A program made the translations under genes and the position numbers. DNA of 64,000 nucleotides, from the NCBI RefSeq assembly GCF_000774145.1, contig NZ_KN322966.1:104032-168031 (forward strand), given 5' to 3'. The notes under the pieces are model-generated. The model did no database searches. It saw only the letters and a program-made list of their open reading frames with translations, and had not been told where the DNA came from. How positions within the stretch are numbered: the first letter of the stretch is position 1; each line of letters starts with the position of its first letter. This document shows positions 7,928-16,600 of this stretch, piece by piece. The stretch comes from Pseudomonas mediterranea CFBP 5447 (GTDB taxonomy: Bacteria > Pseudomonadota > Gammaproteobacteria > Pseudomonadales > Pseudomonadaceae).

Positions 7928-8430
7928 TGAAACCCATGAACTACAAACACATGCGCGGCACCTATATCGTCGAGTTTTCTTTCGTCGGCCTGTTGGTGTT
8001 CATCCTGCTCTTCGGCGTGGTGGAAATGGGCCGGTTGTACTTCACCGCCAACGCCCTGGATGAAGCGGCGCGACGCGGCGCGCGCCTGGCGGCGGTGTGC
8101 AACATCAGCGATCCGGTGGTGTTGCGCCGGGCCATTTTCAACGCCGCGACGGACGCCGGCACCAGCCAACTGATCAGCAGCCTGGCCACCACGAACCTGG
8201 CGCTGACCTACCTGGACGTCAACGGCGCCGTGGTGGCGAATCCCGCCGATACGGTCAGTGCCAACGGCTTCCGGGCCATCCGCTATGTCCAGTTGAGTGT
8301 GCAGGGCTACGTGTTCAACCTGTTCATTCCCGGCCTGGGCGTACCCATTACCTTGCCCGCCTTCAGGGCGACCTTGCCACGCGAAAGCCTTGGGCGCCAT
8401 TCCGATTCCGGGGAGATCACACCATGCTGA
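7927..8430 (+). CDS. TadE/TadF-like minor pseudopilin, copy 2
   Basis: 167 residues starting at the ATG that overlaps the preceding stop; the frame stays open further upstream but without a ribosome site. The N-terminus has GTYIVEFSFVGLLVFILLFG (Gly cleavage site, Glu at +5, hydrophobic helix), then EMGRLYFTANALDEAARRGAR, as in TadE-family proteins. It probably fills the TadF role, since no separate TadF is present. Its end overlaps the start of tadZ by 7 nt. Confidence 0.86.
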   Translation: MKPMNYKHMRGTYIVEFSFVGLLVFILLFGVVEMGRLYFTANALDEAARRGARLAAVCNISDPVVLRRAIFNAATDAGTSQLISSLATTNLALTYLDVNGAVVANPADTVSANGFRAIRYVQLSVQGYVFNLFIPGLGVPITLPAFRATLPRESLGRHSDSGEITPC

Positions 8431-9644
8431 ATACCAGAGAAACCCCAGTCCCCACCGCCACCGGCAAAGCCGGGTTGCGACTGCTGATCAGCAGCCGCGA
8501 TGCGGCGTCCCTGCGCGATTTGCAATGCGTCTGCCAGCGCATGCCTTGCCTGGAAGTCAGTACGCGGTTGGTGAGCAACGGGCATGTCGATCCCCTCTAC
8601 GGGTTGGAACGCATGCCTGACCTGCTGCTGTTGCGGGTCAGCCACCTGTGGCGCGAAGAGCTGGCGGCGCTGTTGCAACGTCCGGCCCACGAGCGTCCGC
8701 CGATGCTGGTGTGCGGCCTGTTGGGCGACCAGGAGGCCATGCGCCTGGCCATGCAGGCCGGTGCCCGCGACGTGCTGCCCGAGCCTATCGCTGAACACGA
8801 ACTGGCCGCCGCACTGAACCGCCTGGTGGCCGAGGTCCGTCTCGGCAGTGGCGCCGAGGGCAAACTGGTCGCCGTGATCGGCGCCAAGGGCGGTTCCGGC
8901 GGGACCCTGGTGGCCTGCAACCTGGCGCAGCAACTTAGTGTCCGTGCGGGTAATACGTTGTTGCTGGACATGGACCTGCAGTTCGGCAGTGTGACCCATT
9001 ACCTCGACGTGGCGCAGACCCACAGCCACCTGGAAGTGCTGCAGCAGATCGACGACCTGGACAGCATCGCCCTGCGTGGTTTCTGCAGCCACTTCAGCCC
9101 GACCCTGCACGTGCTGGGCGGCCGGGCCGGCGAGTTGTGCCTGCCCCAGGACGCCCAACCGGAACAGCTCGACACGCTCCTGCAATTGGCCCGTGCCAGC
9201 TACGACTGGGTGGTGGTGGATCTGCCACGACAGATCGATCATCTCACCGGCTCGGTACTGGAGCAGGTGGACCGGGTGTACGTAGTGGTGCAACAGAGCG
9301 TCAGCCACCTGCGCGATGCCAGTGCCCTGGTGCGGATCCTGCGCGAAGACCTGGGTGTGCGCGGCGAGCAGTTGCAGATCGTGGTCAACCGCTATGACAA
9401 GGCGGCCGCGATCAGCCTCAAGGACGTCGGCGAGGCTTTGCGCTGCGCGAACCTGTCCAGATTACCCAATGACTTCAACCTGGTCAGCCAGAGTCAGAAC
9501 ACTGGCGTGCCGTTGGGGCTGCACGCGCCGAGGGCGGCCATCACCGTCGCCCTGCGCGATTTGACCGAAGACCTGGTCGGTCACCAGATGAGCACAGACA
9601 AAGGCCTGTTCAAACGCGCCTTCAACCGTTTCTTCGGGGGATGA
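8424..9644 (+). CDS. tadZ: TadZ/CpaE pilus localisation ATPase
   Basis: 406 residues. The N-terminal receiver-like domain (about 12-130, LRLLISSRDAASL to GARDVLPEPIAEHELAAAL) lacks an obvious phosphoacceptor pocket. The C-terminal half is a ParA/MinD-type ATPase with a deviant Walker A, GAKGGSGGTLVA at about 152-163, in which the usual second Lys is Gly, then LLLDMDLQFGS and WVVVDLPRQID. TadZ places the Tad machine at the cell pole. The frame is open well upstream, but ATG 8424 with GGGGAG at 8410-8415 fits the family N-terminus. Confidence 0.9.
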   Translation: MLNTRETPVPTATGKAGLRLLISSRDAASLRDLQCVCQRMPCLEVSTRLVSNGHVDPLYGLERMPDLLLLRVSHLWREELAALLQRPAHERPPMLVCGLLGDQEAMRLAMQAGARDVLPEPIAEHELAAALNRLVAEVRLGSGAEGKLVAVIGAKGGSGGTLVACNLAQQLSVRAGNTLLLDMDLQFGSVTHYLDVAQTHSHLEVLQQIDDLDSIALRGFCSHFSPTLHVLGGRAGELCLPQDAQPEQLDTLLQLARASYDWVVVDLPRQIDHLTGSVLEQVDRVYVVVQQSVSHLRDASALVRILREDLGVRGEQLQIVVNRYDKAAAISLKDVGEALRCANLSRLPNDFNLVSQSQNTGVPLGLHAPRAAITVALRDLTEDLVGHQMSTDKGLFKRAFNRFFGG

Positions 9645-9647
9645 CCC

Positions 9648-11090
9648 ATGATCAGCGATTTCCGCAACCGCTTGCGCAAACAGTCCGGTAAACCCGGCGC
9701 TTCAGTGGCCCCCCTGCACGGCGACGGCCAGCCGGACTCGACAGAGGAACTGATGGCCTGGGAGCAGGCTGTCCCGGATGTGCTCTACGAAACCCGTAGC
9801 CAGGTCACGCCGGTGGAAGCCGAGTGGCGGGAAAAGATCTACCAGCAGTTGCTCAAGGTCATGGACCTGTCCTTGCTCGACGCCCTCGAACAGGTCGAGG
9901 CCTCGCGGCAGATTCGCGATATCTGCCAGCGCCTGCTCGATGAACATTCGGCACCGGTGAGCACCGCCAGTCGCCAGTTGATCATCAAGCAGATCACCGA
10001 CGAGGTGCTGGGCCTCGGTCCGCTGGAGCCGTTGCTGGCCGACCACAGCGTGTCCGACATCCTGGTCAACGGGTTTGCCTCGGTCTACGTCGAGCGCTTT
10101 GGCAAGCTGCAACGCACCGACGTGCGCTTTCGTGACGACCAGCACCTGCTGAACATCATCGACCGCATCGTCTCCAGCCTGGGGCGGCGCATCGACGAGT
10201 CCTCGCCACTGGTGGACGCCCGGCTCAAGGATGGCTCGCGGGTCAACGCGATCATTCCGCCGCTGGCCATCGACGGTCCGAGCATGTCGATCCGGCGCTT
10301 CGCGGTGGATCTGCTCAACACCGACAGCCTGATCCAGGTGGGCACCATGACGCCGGCCATTGCCCTGTTGCTCAAGGCCATCGTGCGCGGGCGCCTGAAC
10401 GTGCTGATTTCCGGCGGGACCGGCAGCGGTAAGACCACGATGCTCAATGTGCTATCCAGTTTCATCCCCCACAACGAACGCATCGTCACCATCGAGGATT
10501 CGGCCGAACTGCAACTGCAGCAACCCCACGTGGTGCGCCTGGAGACCCGGCCTTCGAACATTGAAGGGCGCGGCGAGGTGAGCCAGCGGGAACTGGTGCG
10601 CAACAGCCTGCGGATGCGCCCGGACCGGATCGTTATTGGCGAGGTGCGTGGTGCCGAGGCGCTGGACATGCTCACGGCCATGAACACCGGTCACGATGGT
10701 TCCTTGACCACCATCCACGCCAACACCGCACGGGATGCGTTGGGGCGAATCGAGAACATGGTGTCGATGACCGGCGCGACGTTTCCGATCAAGGCCATGC
10801 GTCAACAAATTGCCTCGGCCATCGACGTGGTCATCCAGCTGGAGCGTCAAGAAGACGGCAAGCGACGGGTGGTGAGCATTCAGGAGATCAACGGCATGGA
10901 AGGCGAGGTCATCACCATGACCGAAATCTTCTGTTTTGCACGCCAGGGCATCGGCGAAAACGGCGAGGTGCTTGGCGAATATCGGCCCAGCGGCATGATC
11001 CCGGCCTTTCGCGACGTACTGGCCAAACGCGGCATCGAGTTGCCGTTGACCCTGTTCCGCCCTGAGTGGATGGAGGCCCGGTCGTCATGA
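9648..11090 (+). CDS. tadA: TadA/CpaF secretion ATPase
   Basis: 480 residues, a GspE/VirB11-type hexameric ATPase that powers Flp pilus assembly at the inner membrane. Visible motifs are the N-terminal TadA region ([23 protein letters not shown], split around residues 120-145), Walker [10 protein letters not shown] at about 256-264, the Asp box region [12 protein letters not shown], Walker [15 protein letters not shown] at about 326-339, and the His box [10 protein letters not shown]. It starts 3 nt after tadZ with a GGGGG-type Shine-Dalgarno inside the tadZ end and overlaps tadB by 4 nt. Confidence 0.96.
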   Translation: MISDFRNRLRKQSGKPGASVAPLHGDGQPDSTEELMAWEQAVPDVLYETRSQVTPVEAEWREKIYQQLLKVMDLSLLDALEQVEASRQIRDICQRLLDEHSAPVSTASRQLIIKQITDEVLGLGPLEPLLADHSVSDILVNGFASVYVERFGKLQRTDVRFRDDQHLLNIIDRIVSSLGRRIDESSPLVDARLKDGSRVNAIIPPLAIDGPSMSIRRFAVDLLNTDSLIQVGTMTPAIALLLKAIVRGRLNVLISGGTGSGKTTMLNVLSSFIPHNERIVTIEDSAELQLQQPHVVRLETRPSNIEGRGEVSQRELVRNSLRMRPDRIVIGEVRGAEALDMLTAMNTGHDGSLTTIHANTARDALGRIENMVSMTGATFPIKAMRQQIASAIDVVIQLERQEDGKRRVVSIQEINGMEGEVITMTEIFCFARQGIGENGEVLGEYRPSGMIPAFRDVLAKRGIELPLTLFRPEWMEARSS

Positions 11091-12073
11091 ACAATATCCC
11101 TGCCGAATTCATCCTGATTTTCCTGGGCATGGTGTTCATCGCCGTTTTCCTTCTGTCCCAGGGCGTGGTGGTGCCGGTGTTCGGCGAGGCCGGCAAGATG
11201 CGCAAGCGCATTCGCGGGCGCCTGCATGTACTGGAGAGGGCCAACCACCTGCCCAATATGCAAACCGTATTGCGGCAGAAATACCTGACGCGCCTGTCTC
11301 CCCTGGAGGCACGGCTCGAGCAGTTGCCGTTCATGGCCAACCTGACCCAACTGATCGAGCAGGCCGGCCATGAATACCGCGCTTATCGGGTAATGCTGCT
11401 CGGTCTGGCCCTGGGCGTGGCGGCCGCCGCCTTGGTGCTGATGGTTTCACCGATCTGGTGGATGGCATTACTGGCGGCCTTTGTGCTGTTCTGGCTGCCG
11501 GTGCTGAAAATCATGCGTGACCGCAGCAAGCGTTTCGCGGCGTTCGAGGAAGGTTTGCCGGATGCGCTGGACGCCATGTGTCGGGCTCTGCGCGCCGGTC
11601 ACCCGTTCAACGAAACCCTGCGGTTGGTGGCTGATGAGCACAAGGGACCAGTGGCCCAGGAGTTCGGCATGACCTTCGCCGACATCAACTATGGCAACGA
11701 TGTGCGCCGGGCCATGCTCGGCCTGTTGGAGCGCATGCCCAGCATGACGGTGATGATGCTGGTGACCTCGATCCTCATCCACCGCGAAACCGGCGGCAAC
11801 CTGACCGAGGTGCTGGAGCGCCTGAGCCGGTTGATCCGCGGGCGCTTCCGCTTCCAGCGCAAGATCAGGACCCTGTCGGCGGAAGGGCGCATGTCGGCCT
11901 GGGTGCTGGTGGCGATCCCTTTCGTGCTGGCGATTGCCATCGTGCTCACGAGCCCCAGCTACATGCCTGTGCTGATCAACGATCCCATAGGCCACAAGCT
12001 GATCATCGGTGCTTTCTGCGCCATGTTGATCGGGATTTTCTGGATACGGAAGATCATCCGGATCCAGGTTTGA
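11087..12073 (+). CDS. tadB: TadB inner-membrane platform protein
   Basis: 328 residues. The start is set by the ATGA overlap with the tadA stop. An N-terminal hydrophobic segment (residues 6-28) and two more near 100-140 surround a GspF/T2SSF domain (about 165-290, [26 protein letters not shown] and [18 protein letters not shown]); a C-terminal pair of helices follows. TadB and TadC together form the inner-membrane platform on which TadA acts. Confidence 0.94.
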   Translation: MNNIPAEFILIFLGMVFIAVFLLSQGVVVPVFGEAGKMRKRIRGRLHVLERANHLPNMQTVLRQKYLTRLSPLEARLEQLPFMANLTQLIEQAGHEYRAYRVMLLGLALGVAAAALVLMVSPIWWMALLAAFVLFWLPVLKIMRDRSKRFAAFEEGLPDALDAMCRALRAGHPFNETLRLVADEHKGPVAQEFGMTFADINYGNDVRRAMLGLLERMPSMTVMMLVTSILIHRETGGNLTEVLERLSRLIRGRFRFQRKIRTLSAEGRMSAWVLVAIPFVLAIAIVLTSPSYMPVLINDPIGHKLIIGAFCAMLIGIFWIRKIIRIQV

Positions 12074-12100
12074 ACGCTGTCTTGCCGCGGGGTATCAGTC

Positions 12101-13066
12101 ATGGATTTTCTGCTCGGGTTACTCAGCCGCCTTACCGGGGACGAAGCGTTGGCGCGCCTGCTGTTCGTCACCGCGATTGGCCTCAGTACGCTGCTGATAG
12201 TGGTCGCCTTGCTGTTGTTGATGTGGGGCTTGCAGGACCCGGTCCAGCGGCGCCTGGCGCTGATCAAGCGCGGCTATTCGGGCAGCGCGGCGGGGCATGA
12301 GGCGCCCGGCAATCTGCAACTGCTGCTCGAACGGATCGGCCAGCGCTTCGCTTCGACAGACCCGGCCCAGACGTCCGCCACCCAGACCCTGCTGATCCAC
12401 GCCGGTTACCGCTCGGCGTCGGCGGTGCAGATGTACTGGGCCGTGCGCCTGATGCTGCCGTTGTTGCTGCTCGGCCTGGCGCTATTGCTGCTGCCGCTGA
12501 TCAAGGTGTCCGTGATCATCGGCCTGCTGGGGGTGACCATGATGGTGGGCATCGGCTGGCTGCTGCCGGCGCTGTATGTCGGCAAGCGCAAGCAGGCGCG
12601 CCAGGCGCGGTTGCGCGCCGCATTCCCGGATGCGCTGGACCTGATGGTGGTGTGCGTCGAGTCGGGCCTGGCGCTGCCTACGACCATCGAACGGGTAGCC
12701 GAAGAAATGGCGGTCAGCCAGGTTGAACTGGCCGAGGAATTGGCGCTGGTGAATGCGCAGATCCGTGCGGGCATCACCAGCACCGAGGCGCTCCGGCAAC
12801 TGGCCATGCGCACCGGCCTGGAGGACATCCAGGGGCTGGTCAGCCTGTTGGCGCAGAGCATCCGCTTCGGCACCAGCGTGGCCGACACCTTGCGTATCTA
12901 CGCTGATGAGTTCCGTGACCGGCGTACCCAGGCGGCCGAGGAAATGGGGGCGAAGATCGGTACCAAACTGATTTTCCCGCTGATCTTCTGTTTGTGGCCG
13001 AGTTTTTTCCTGGTGGCGATTGGGCCGGCCATGATCGGGGTGTTCAGGGCGTTTGGGAATATGTAG
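12101..13066 (+). CDS. tadC: TadC inner-membrane platform protein
   Basis: 321 residues with the same overall plan as TadB: N-terminal helix (about 20-45), central pair (about 105-155), then a GspF/T2SSF domain (FPDALDLMVVCVESGLALPTTIERVAEEM and LVSLLAQSIRFGTSVADTL, broken by linkers) and a C-terminal helix LIFPLIFCLWPSFFLVAIG. It lies 27 nt after tadB and is the last gene before a 440-nt gap, so it may end the first Tad transcription unit. Confidence 0.94.
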   Translation: MDFLLGLLSRLTGDEALARLLFVTAIGLSTLLIVVALLLLMWGLQDPVQRRLALIKRGYSGSAAGHEAPGNLQLLLERIGQRFASTDPAQTSATQTLLIHAGYRSASAVQMYWAVRLMLPLLLLGLALLLLPLIKVSVIIGLLGVTMMVGIGWLLPALYVGKRKQARQARLRAAFPDALDLMVVCVESGLALPTTIERVAEEMAVSQVELAEELALVNAQIRAGITSTEALRQLAMRTGLEDIQGLVSLLAQSIRFGTSVADTLRIYADEFRDRRTQAAEEMGAKIGTKLIFPLIFCLWPSFFLVAIGPAMIGVFRAFGNM

Positions 13067-13506
13067 CTGTGCGAGGGGCGGCCTTATAGCCGGCCTGGTT
13101 CCATTGGATGTACCCAAATCCAACTGTGTGCGGGCTTGCTCGCGAAAGCTGACCATCGGGCAATGCAGAGCCGCCTGACGGATGGCTTTCGCGGGCAAAC
13201 CCACAAGCACCTCAGTCGTGTAAAAGACAGTTTATTGACGCTCGCTTTAGCGGAAATTTCACCTGCGCCACTTTTCAGACGTTTTTTTTATTTTTGGCGT
13301 GGCGCTTTGCCATAGGTGAACTACCGTCAATCAGAAGCGAACAAGGTGGCCAGCAAATCGCCTCCCAAGCGAACTGTCTGTACCAGTCACCGTTCGACAA
13401 CCCGGGTTGATTTCCGGGTGATAAGACAGGGGTAGCCCGGACCCCATAAATGATCCGAGGCAACTGGTCACGTCCAAGGACGGCCTGTTCTGTCGAGGAG
13501 CATTCT
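13067..13506 (+). other. 440-nt gap between tadC and rcpA with repeats and hairpins
   Basis: No convincing gene is visible. The first half holds a REP-like inverted pair (13126-13205). The second half has a T-rich stretch (13279-13296) and two short hairpins, ACCCGG/CCGGGT around 13400-13419 and GGGGT/ACCCC around 13429-13445. They lie just upstream of the rcpA ribosome site, so this is probably the promoter and leader of a separate rcpA-tadD-DUF3613 unit. No clear sigma-70 hexamer pair was found. Confidence 0.5.
13126..13205. repeat. REP-like inverted pair
   Basis: GCGGGCTTGCTCGCGAAAGC at 13130-13149 is mirrored by GGCTTTCGCGGGCAAACCCAC at 13184-13204 (one extra base in the second arm). The spacing and sequence fit the Pseudomonas REP doublet family, in the variant with a GAAAGC stem end. 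Confidence 0.75.
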
Positions 13507-14730
13507 ATGAGCTACCGTACCGCGCCCGCGTTAAAACACTTTATCCATGGCCTGTTCCTGATGGGCCTCGGCCTGGATGCGGCACACGCCGCAGCCAGCA
13601 ATTGTTCGCAACTGGACAGTCTGCCGGCGACCTTCGAGGTCGGCCAGGGGCTTCAGAACGAATTGCGCATCCTGGCCCCTGTGACAAAACTGGCGGTGGG
13701 CGACCCGAAAATCGCCGACGTGCAGCCCAGTGGCAGCGATGCCTTCATTCTCACTGGCATAGCGCCGGGCGCTACCAGCCTGATGGTCTGGACGGCGTGT
13801 TCGAAGATGCCCCGCCAGAGCATGATCTTCGTCAAGGGCCGGGCCACCGAGGCGCTGACCACTGCCGCGAGCGTGCCTTCCGAAGATCCGATGTTGCTCG
13901 CTCAGGTACAGACCGACATCCGTTTCGTCGAGGTCAGCCGGACCAAACTCAAGGAGGCCTCGACGTCGATCTTCGGCAGCCGCGGCAACTTCCAGTTCGG
14001 CTCGCCGAGGACCCTGCCCACCATCGGGGGCGTGGTCCGGCCTTCATTGCCGGTCAATAACGACATGTTCAACCTGTCCTTCGCCACCGGGCAAACCTTG
14101 CTGATGATCAACGCGCTGGAAGGCAGCGGCTTTGCCTATACCCTGGCGCGGCCGAGCCTGGTGGCCCTCAGTGGGCAGAGCGCGAGCTTCCTGGCTGGCG
14201 GTGAGGTACCGATTCCGGTGCCCAGTGCCGGCAGCGACAACGTGTCCATTGAGTACAAGGAGTTCGGTATCCGCCTGACCCTGACACCGACGGTCATCGG
14301 CAAAAGCCGAATCGCATTGAAGGTCGCCCCGGAAGTCAGCGAGCTGGACTTCACCAACGCCGTGAACATTGCCGGCACGCTGGTTCCGGCGCTCACCGTG
14401 CGCCGTACCGATACCAGCATTGCCTTGGCCGACGGCGAAAGTTTCGTCATCAGCGGCCTGATCAGCACGCGCAACGCCTCCCAGGTGAACAAATTTCCCG
14501 GCCTGGGCGACATTCCGATTCTCGGCGCCTTCTTCCGTAATCACTCCATCGACCGTGAAGAACGGGAGCTGTTGATGATCGTCACGCCGCACCTGGTCCA
14601 ACCGTTGGCCGCCGACGCGCAACTGCCGACCTTGCCGGGTGAACAGCTACGCAACTATGACCCGAATTTCTATCGCATGTACTTCCTCGAACACGGCGAG
14701 TTCGACAACCGCAGCGGGCTTTCCCAATGA
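13507..14730 (+). CDS. rcpA: RcpA/CpaC outer-membrane secretin
   Basis: 407 residues with a signal peptide (about 1-31, ending DAAHAAA). A pilus/BON-type N-terminal domain (FEVGQGLQNELRILAPVTKLAVGDP, from about residue 43) is followed by the secretin core (about 140-370), with FVEVSRTKLKEAS, SALVGLSGQSASFLAGGEVP-like text (VALSGQSASFLAGGEVPIPV) and LPGLGDIPILGAFF-like FPGLGDIPILGAFF. It forms the outer-membrane pore of the Tad system and is short for a secretin, as is usual for CpaC. GAGGAG at 13495-13500 supports this start over one 57 nt upstream. No RcpB gene is visible nearby. Confidence 0.93.
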   Translation: MSYRTAPALKHFIHGLFLMGLGLDAAHAAASNCSQLDSLPATFEVGQGLQNELRILAPVTKLAVGDPKIADVQPSGSDAFILTGIAPGATSLMVWTACSKMPRQSMIFVKGRATEALTTAASVPSEDPMLLAQVQTDIRFVEVSRTKLKEASTSIFGSRGNFQFGSPRTLPTIGGVVRPSLPVNNDMFNLSFATGQTLLMINALEGSGFAYTLARPSLVALSGQSASFLAGGEVPIPVPSAGSDNVSIEYKEFGIRLTLTPTVIGKSRIALKVAPEVSELDFTNAVNIAGTLVPALTVRRTDTSIALADGESFVISGLISTRNASQVNKFPGLGDIPILGAFFRNHSIDREERELLMIVTPHLVQPLAADAQLPTLPGEQLRNYDPNFYRMYFLEHGEFDNRSGLSQ

Positions 14731-14786
14731 ACCGGCGCCTGATGTGCAAGGGGGTGGGGGTTCAGCCTGGTGTCGGAGGACATTCC

Positions 14787-15500
14787 ATGAAAGCAGTGAT
14801 CGCGATAACGGCGACCTTGATACTCGCCGGCTGTGCCAGTAACGGCGTAGTCGCTTCCCGGCCGTCCAGTTGCGCCAGGCCCAGTTCCGACCAGGAACTG
14901 GCCCTGAACCTGGCGGATGACATGGCCAATGATGGGCGTCTGTACGCCAGCCTGGCGAACCTCGAAGGTCTGCCGGAAGACCTCGTCCAGGTCCGCCTGC
15001 GCAAGGCCCGGGTACTGCGCCTGATGGGACGTAACGAAGCCGAACCGTTGTACAAGAGCCTGCTCGGAACCTGCCTGGCCGCCGATGGGGAGCATGGCCT
15101 CGGCCAGTTGGCCGCTGCCAGGAATGATAACGACAGCGCCACCGAACACCTTGAACGCGCAGCGAAAATGGCCCCGACCGAAGGAAAAATCCGCAATGAC
15201 CTGGGCGTCGTCTACCTCAATCAACGCCGGATCCCTGAAGCGCGCTTCGAGTTCATGACGGCCATGGAACTCAGGCAAGCGGACTCCCTGGCCGCCCTCA
15301 ACATGGTGACGCTGCTGATCTACCAGGACAGCTGGAAGCAAGCTGCCGAACTCGCGAGCATGGCCAGGCTGAGCCCCGCACAAGTGGCGGATGCCCAGGC
15401 CCGGGCAGAGAGGATCAGGGGTTCGGCCACCAAGACGGGAACGACACAGGCAGACCGCTCGAATGAGGTTGTCGATGCCTCATCCGGCGCGGCCAAGTAG
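14787..15500 (+). CDS. tadD: TadD-like lipoprotein with TPR repeats
   Basis: 237 residues. The start at 14787 is supported by GGAGGA at 14775-14780 and by an immediate lipoprotein signal, MKAVIAITATLILAGC, with lipobox LAGC and Cys16 as the lipidated residue; an in-frame ATG at 14727 overlaps the rcpA stop but would bury this signal. Tetratricopeptide-like repeats follow (ALNLADDMANDGRLYASLANL, HGLGQLAAARNDNDSATEHLERA, IRNDLGVVYLNQRRIPEARFEF, split by linkers). TadD is the pilotin-like outer-membrane lipoprotein that helps secretin assembly. Confidence 0.9.
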   Translation: MKAVIAITATLILAGCASNGVVASRPSSCARPSSDQELALNLADDMANDGRLYASLANLEGLPEDLVQVRLRKARVLRLMGRNEAEPLYKSLLGTCLAADGEHGLGQLAAARNDNDSATEHLERAAKMAPTEGKIRNDLGVVYLNQRRIPEARFEFMTAMELRQADSLAALNMVTLLIYQDSWKQAAELASMARLSPAQVADAQARAERIRGSATKTGTTQADRSNEVVDASSGAAK

Positions 15501-15522
15501 AGCGTTACGAGGAGTCCACGAG

Positions 15523-15792
15523 ATGAAAACGAAACAGCTGTTGATCGCCTGCATCGCATGCCTGTCCACCTCCGCCTGGGCAATCGAGCCGGGGCCCTCT
15601 TCGACCGCGCAACAAGGCACCGAAAGCTGGATGCAGTTGCAGATTCGCGGTGTGGTTGCATCCACCAATCTGCAAACCGTCTCCGCCGCCGAGCGTGAAA
15701 TGGCCATGCAGCGCTGGCTCAATAGTTTCAACTATCCGATTCCGGAGTTCTTTGACCAGGATTCGGGAGGAGAAATCGGCAGCAGCAAATGA
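15523..15792 (+). CDS. Secreted DUF3613 protein of the Tad locus
   Basis: 89 residues with a clear signal peptide (MKTKQLLIACIACLSTSAWA). The mature part of about 69 residues contains TESWMQLQIRGVVAS and EREMAMQRWLNSFNYPIPEFF, which I recognise as DUF3613. ACGAGGAG precedes the start by a normal spacing. It is 22 nt after tadD and is followed by a strong terminator, so it ends the rcpA-tadD unit. Its role is unknown; as a small periplasmic protein co-transcribed with the secretin and its lipoprotein, it may be an assembly factor. The frame is open upstream but overlaps tadD. Confidence 0.82.
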   Translation: MKTKQLLIACIACLSTSAWAIEPGPSSTAQQGTESWMQLQIRGVVASTNLQTVSAAEREMAMQRWLNSFNYPIPEFFDQDSGGEIGSSK

Positions 15793-15816
15793 GTCGAGCA
15801 GTAAACCAAGAGGAAT

Positions 15817-15850
15817 CGTCCGAAAACGTTGCTGCTTTCGGACGTTTTTT
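15817..15850 (+). terminator. Rho-independent terminator of the Tad locus
   Basis: Stem CGTCCGAAA (15817-15825) and TTTCGGACG (15836-15844) followed by six T. It lies 24 nt after the DUF3613 stop codon. Confidence 0.93.
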
Positions 15851-15861
15851 ACGCCATCACA

Positions 15862-15954
15862 CCTGTGGAAGCGGGTTTGCTCGCGATGGCGTTGGCACAT
15901 TCAGCACTTGCGTGACAGACGCTCCGCTATCGCGAGCAGGCTCGCTCCCACAGG
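15862..15954. repeat. REP doublet
   Basis: One arm, TGTGGAAGCGGGTTTGCTCG, starts at 15864; the opposing arm, TATCGCGAGCAGGCTCGCTC, lies at 15928-15947 and is followed by CCACAG. They are separated by about 35 nt, as in Pseudomonas REP doublets. Confidence 0.85.
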
Positions 15955-15975
15955 CCTTTGCATGACTGATCGCAA

Positions 15976-16383
15976 TCAGTGCTTGCTGTCCTGGTCAGAC
16001 ATCGCCAGCAATTGCTTTTCCTGGTTCCAGTCGAAAGGTTCGTCGTTCTGTTCGGCTTCGAAACGACGTTCTTCGAGGGCCTGGTACAGGTCGATTTCCT
16101 CGTCGGGCATGTAGTGCAGGCAGTCACCACCGAAGTACCACAGTAGATCGCGGGGTACCAGGTGGGCGATCTGTGGATAACGGACGATCACCTGGCAGAG
16201 GAGGTCCTGGCCCAAATACTGGCTTTCGATCGGGTCGACGGGCAGTTGCGCGCGTAATTCGTCGAAGCGCTCCAGGAACAGCGCATGGCTTTCTTCGGGA
16301 ACCTGTTCGGCCTCACCTACGGCGACCAGGATGCTGCGCAAGTGGTCAAGCAAGACAAGGTGATCGGCAACGACATTGGACAC
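15976..16383 (-). CDS. PA2817-like conserved protein
   Basis: 135 residues if the GTG at 16383 is used (SNVVADHLVLLDHLRSILV); GAGGA about nine bases upstream supports it. An ATG at 16404 would add seven residues but lacks a ribosome site. The protein is acidic, soluble and without signal peptide or recognisable catalytic motif; DLLCQVIVRYPQIAHLVPRDL and the acidic tail are typical of the Pseudomonas PA2817 family. It is co-directional with fadE but 217 nt further on. Function is not known to me. Confidence 0.83.
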   Translation of the reverse strand: MSNVVADHLVLLDHLRSILVAVGEAEQVPEESHALFLERFDELRAQLPVDPIESQYLGQDLLCQVIVRYPQIAHLVPRDLLWYFGGDCLHYMPDEEIDLYQALEERRFEAEQNDEPFDWNQEKQLLAMSDQDSKH

Positions 16384-16488
16384 GAGATAAGTCCTCAAGA
16401 GCAAAACGGGCGCGGGAGTATAAAGCCCCTGCGCCGGTTTTTACATGGCCGTGGGTCAGCATGGAGTGAATGCAAGGATAGGTGACCT

Positions 16489-16585
16489 GTGGCGAGGGAG
16501 CTTGCTCCTGCTGGTCTGCGTAGCAGCTTCGTTGCTGTTCCGCAAAGCAGTCGGATCGCCCGGGCGGAGCAAGCTCCCTCGCCAC
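16489..16585. repeat. Inverted repeat element (GTGGCGAGGGAGC family)
   Basis: A perfect 20-bp inverted repeat: GTGGCGAGGGAGCTTGCTCC at 16489-16508 and its complement at 16566-16585, with 57 nt between. It lies between fadE and the PA2817-like gene. The arm sequence differs from the common REP core, so it belongs to a second repeat family. Confidence 0.8.
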
Positions 16586-16600
16586 GGATTGTTTGCATCA

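Noticed and set aside
13288..13312. Sigma-54-like promoter (TTGGCGTGGCGCTTTGCC) upstream of rcpA
   Set aside because: The spacing between the GG and GC elements is 11 nt rather than 10, and no upstream activator site was evident.
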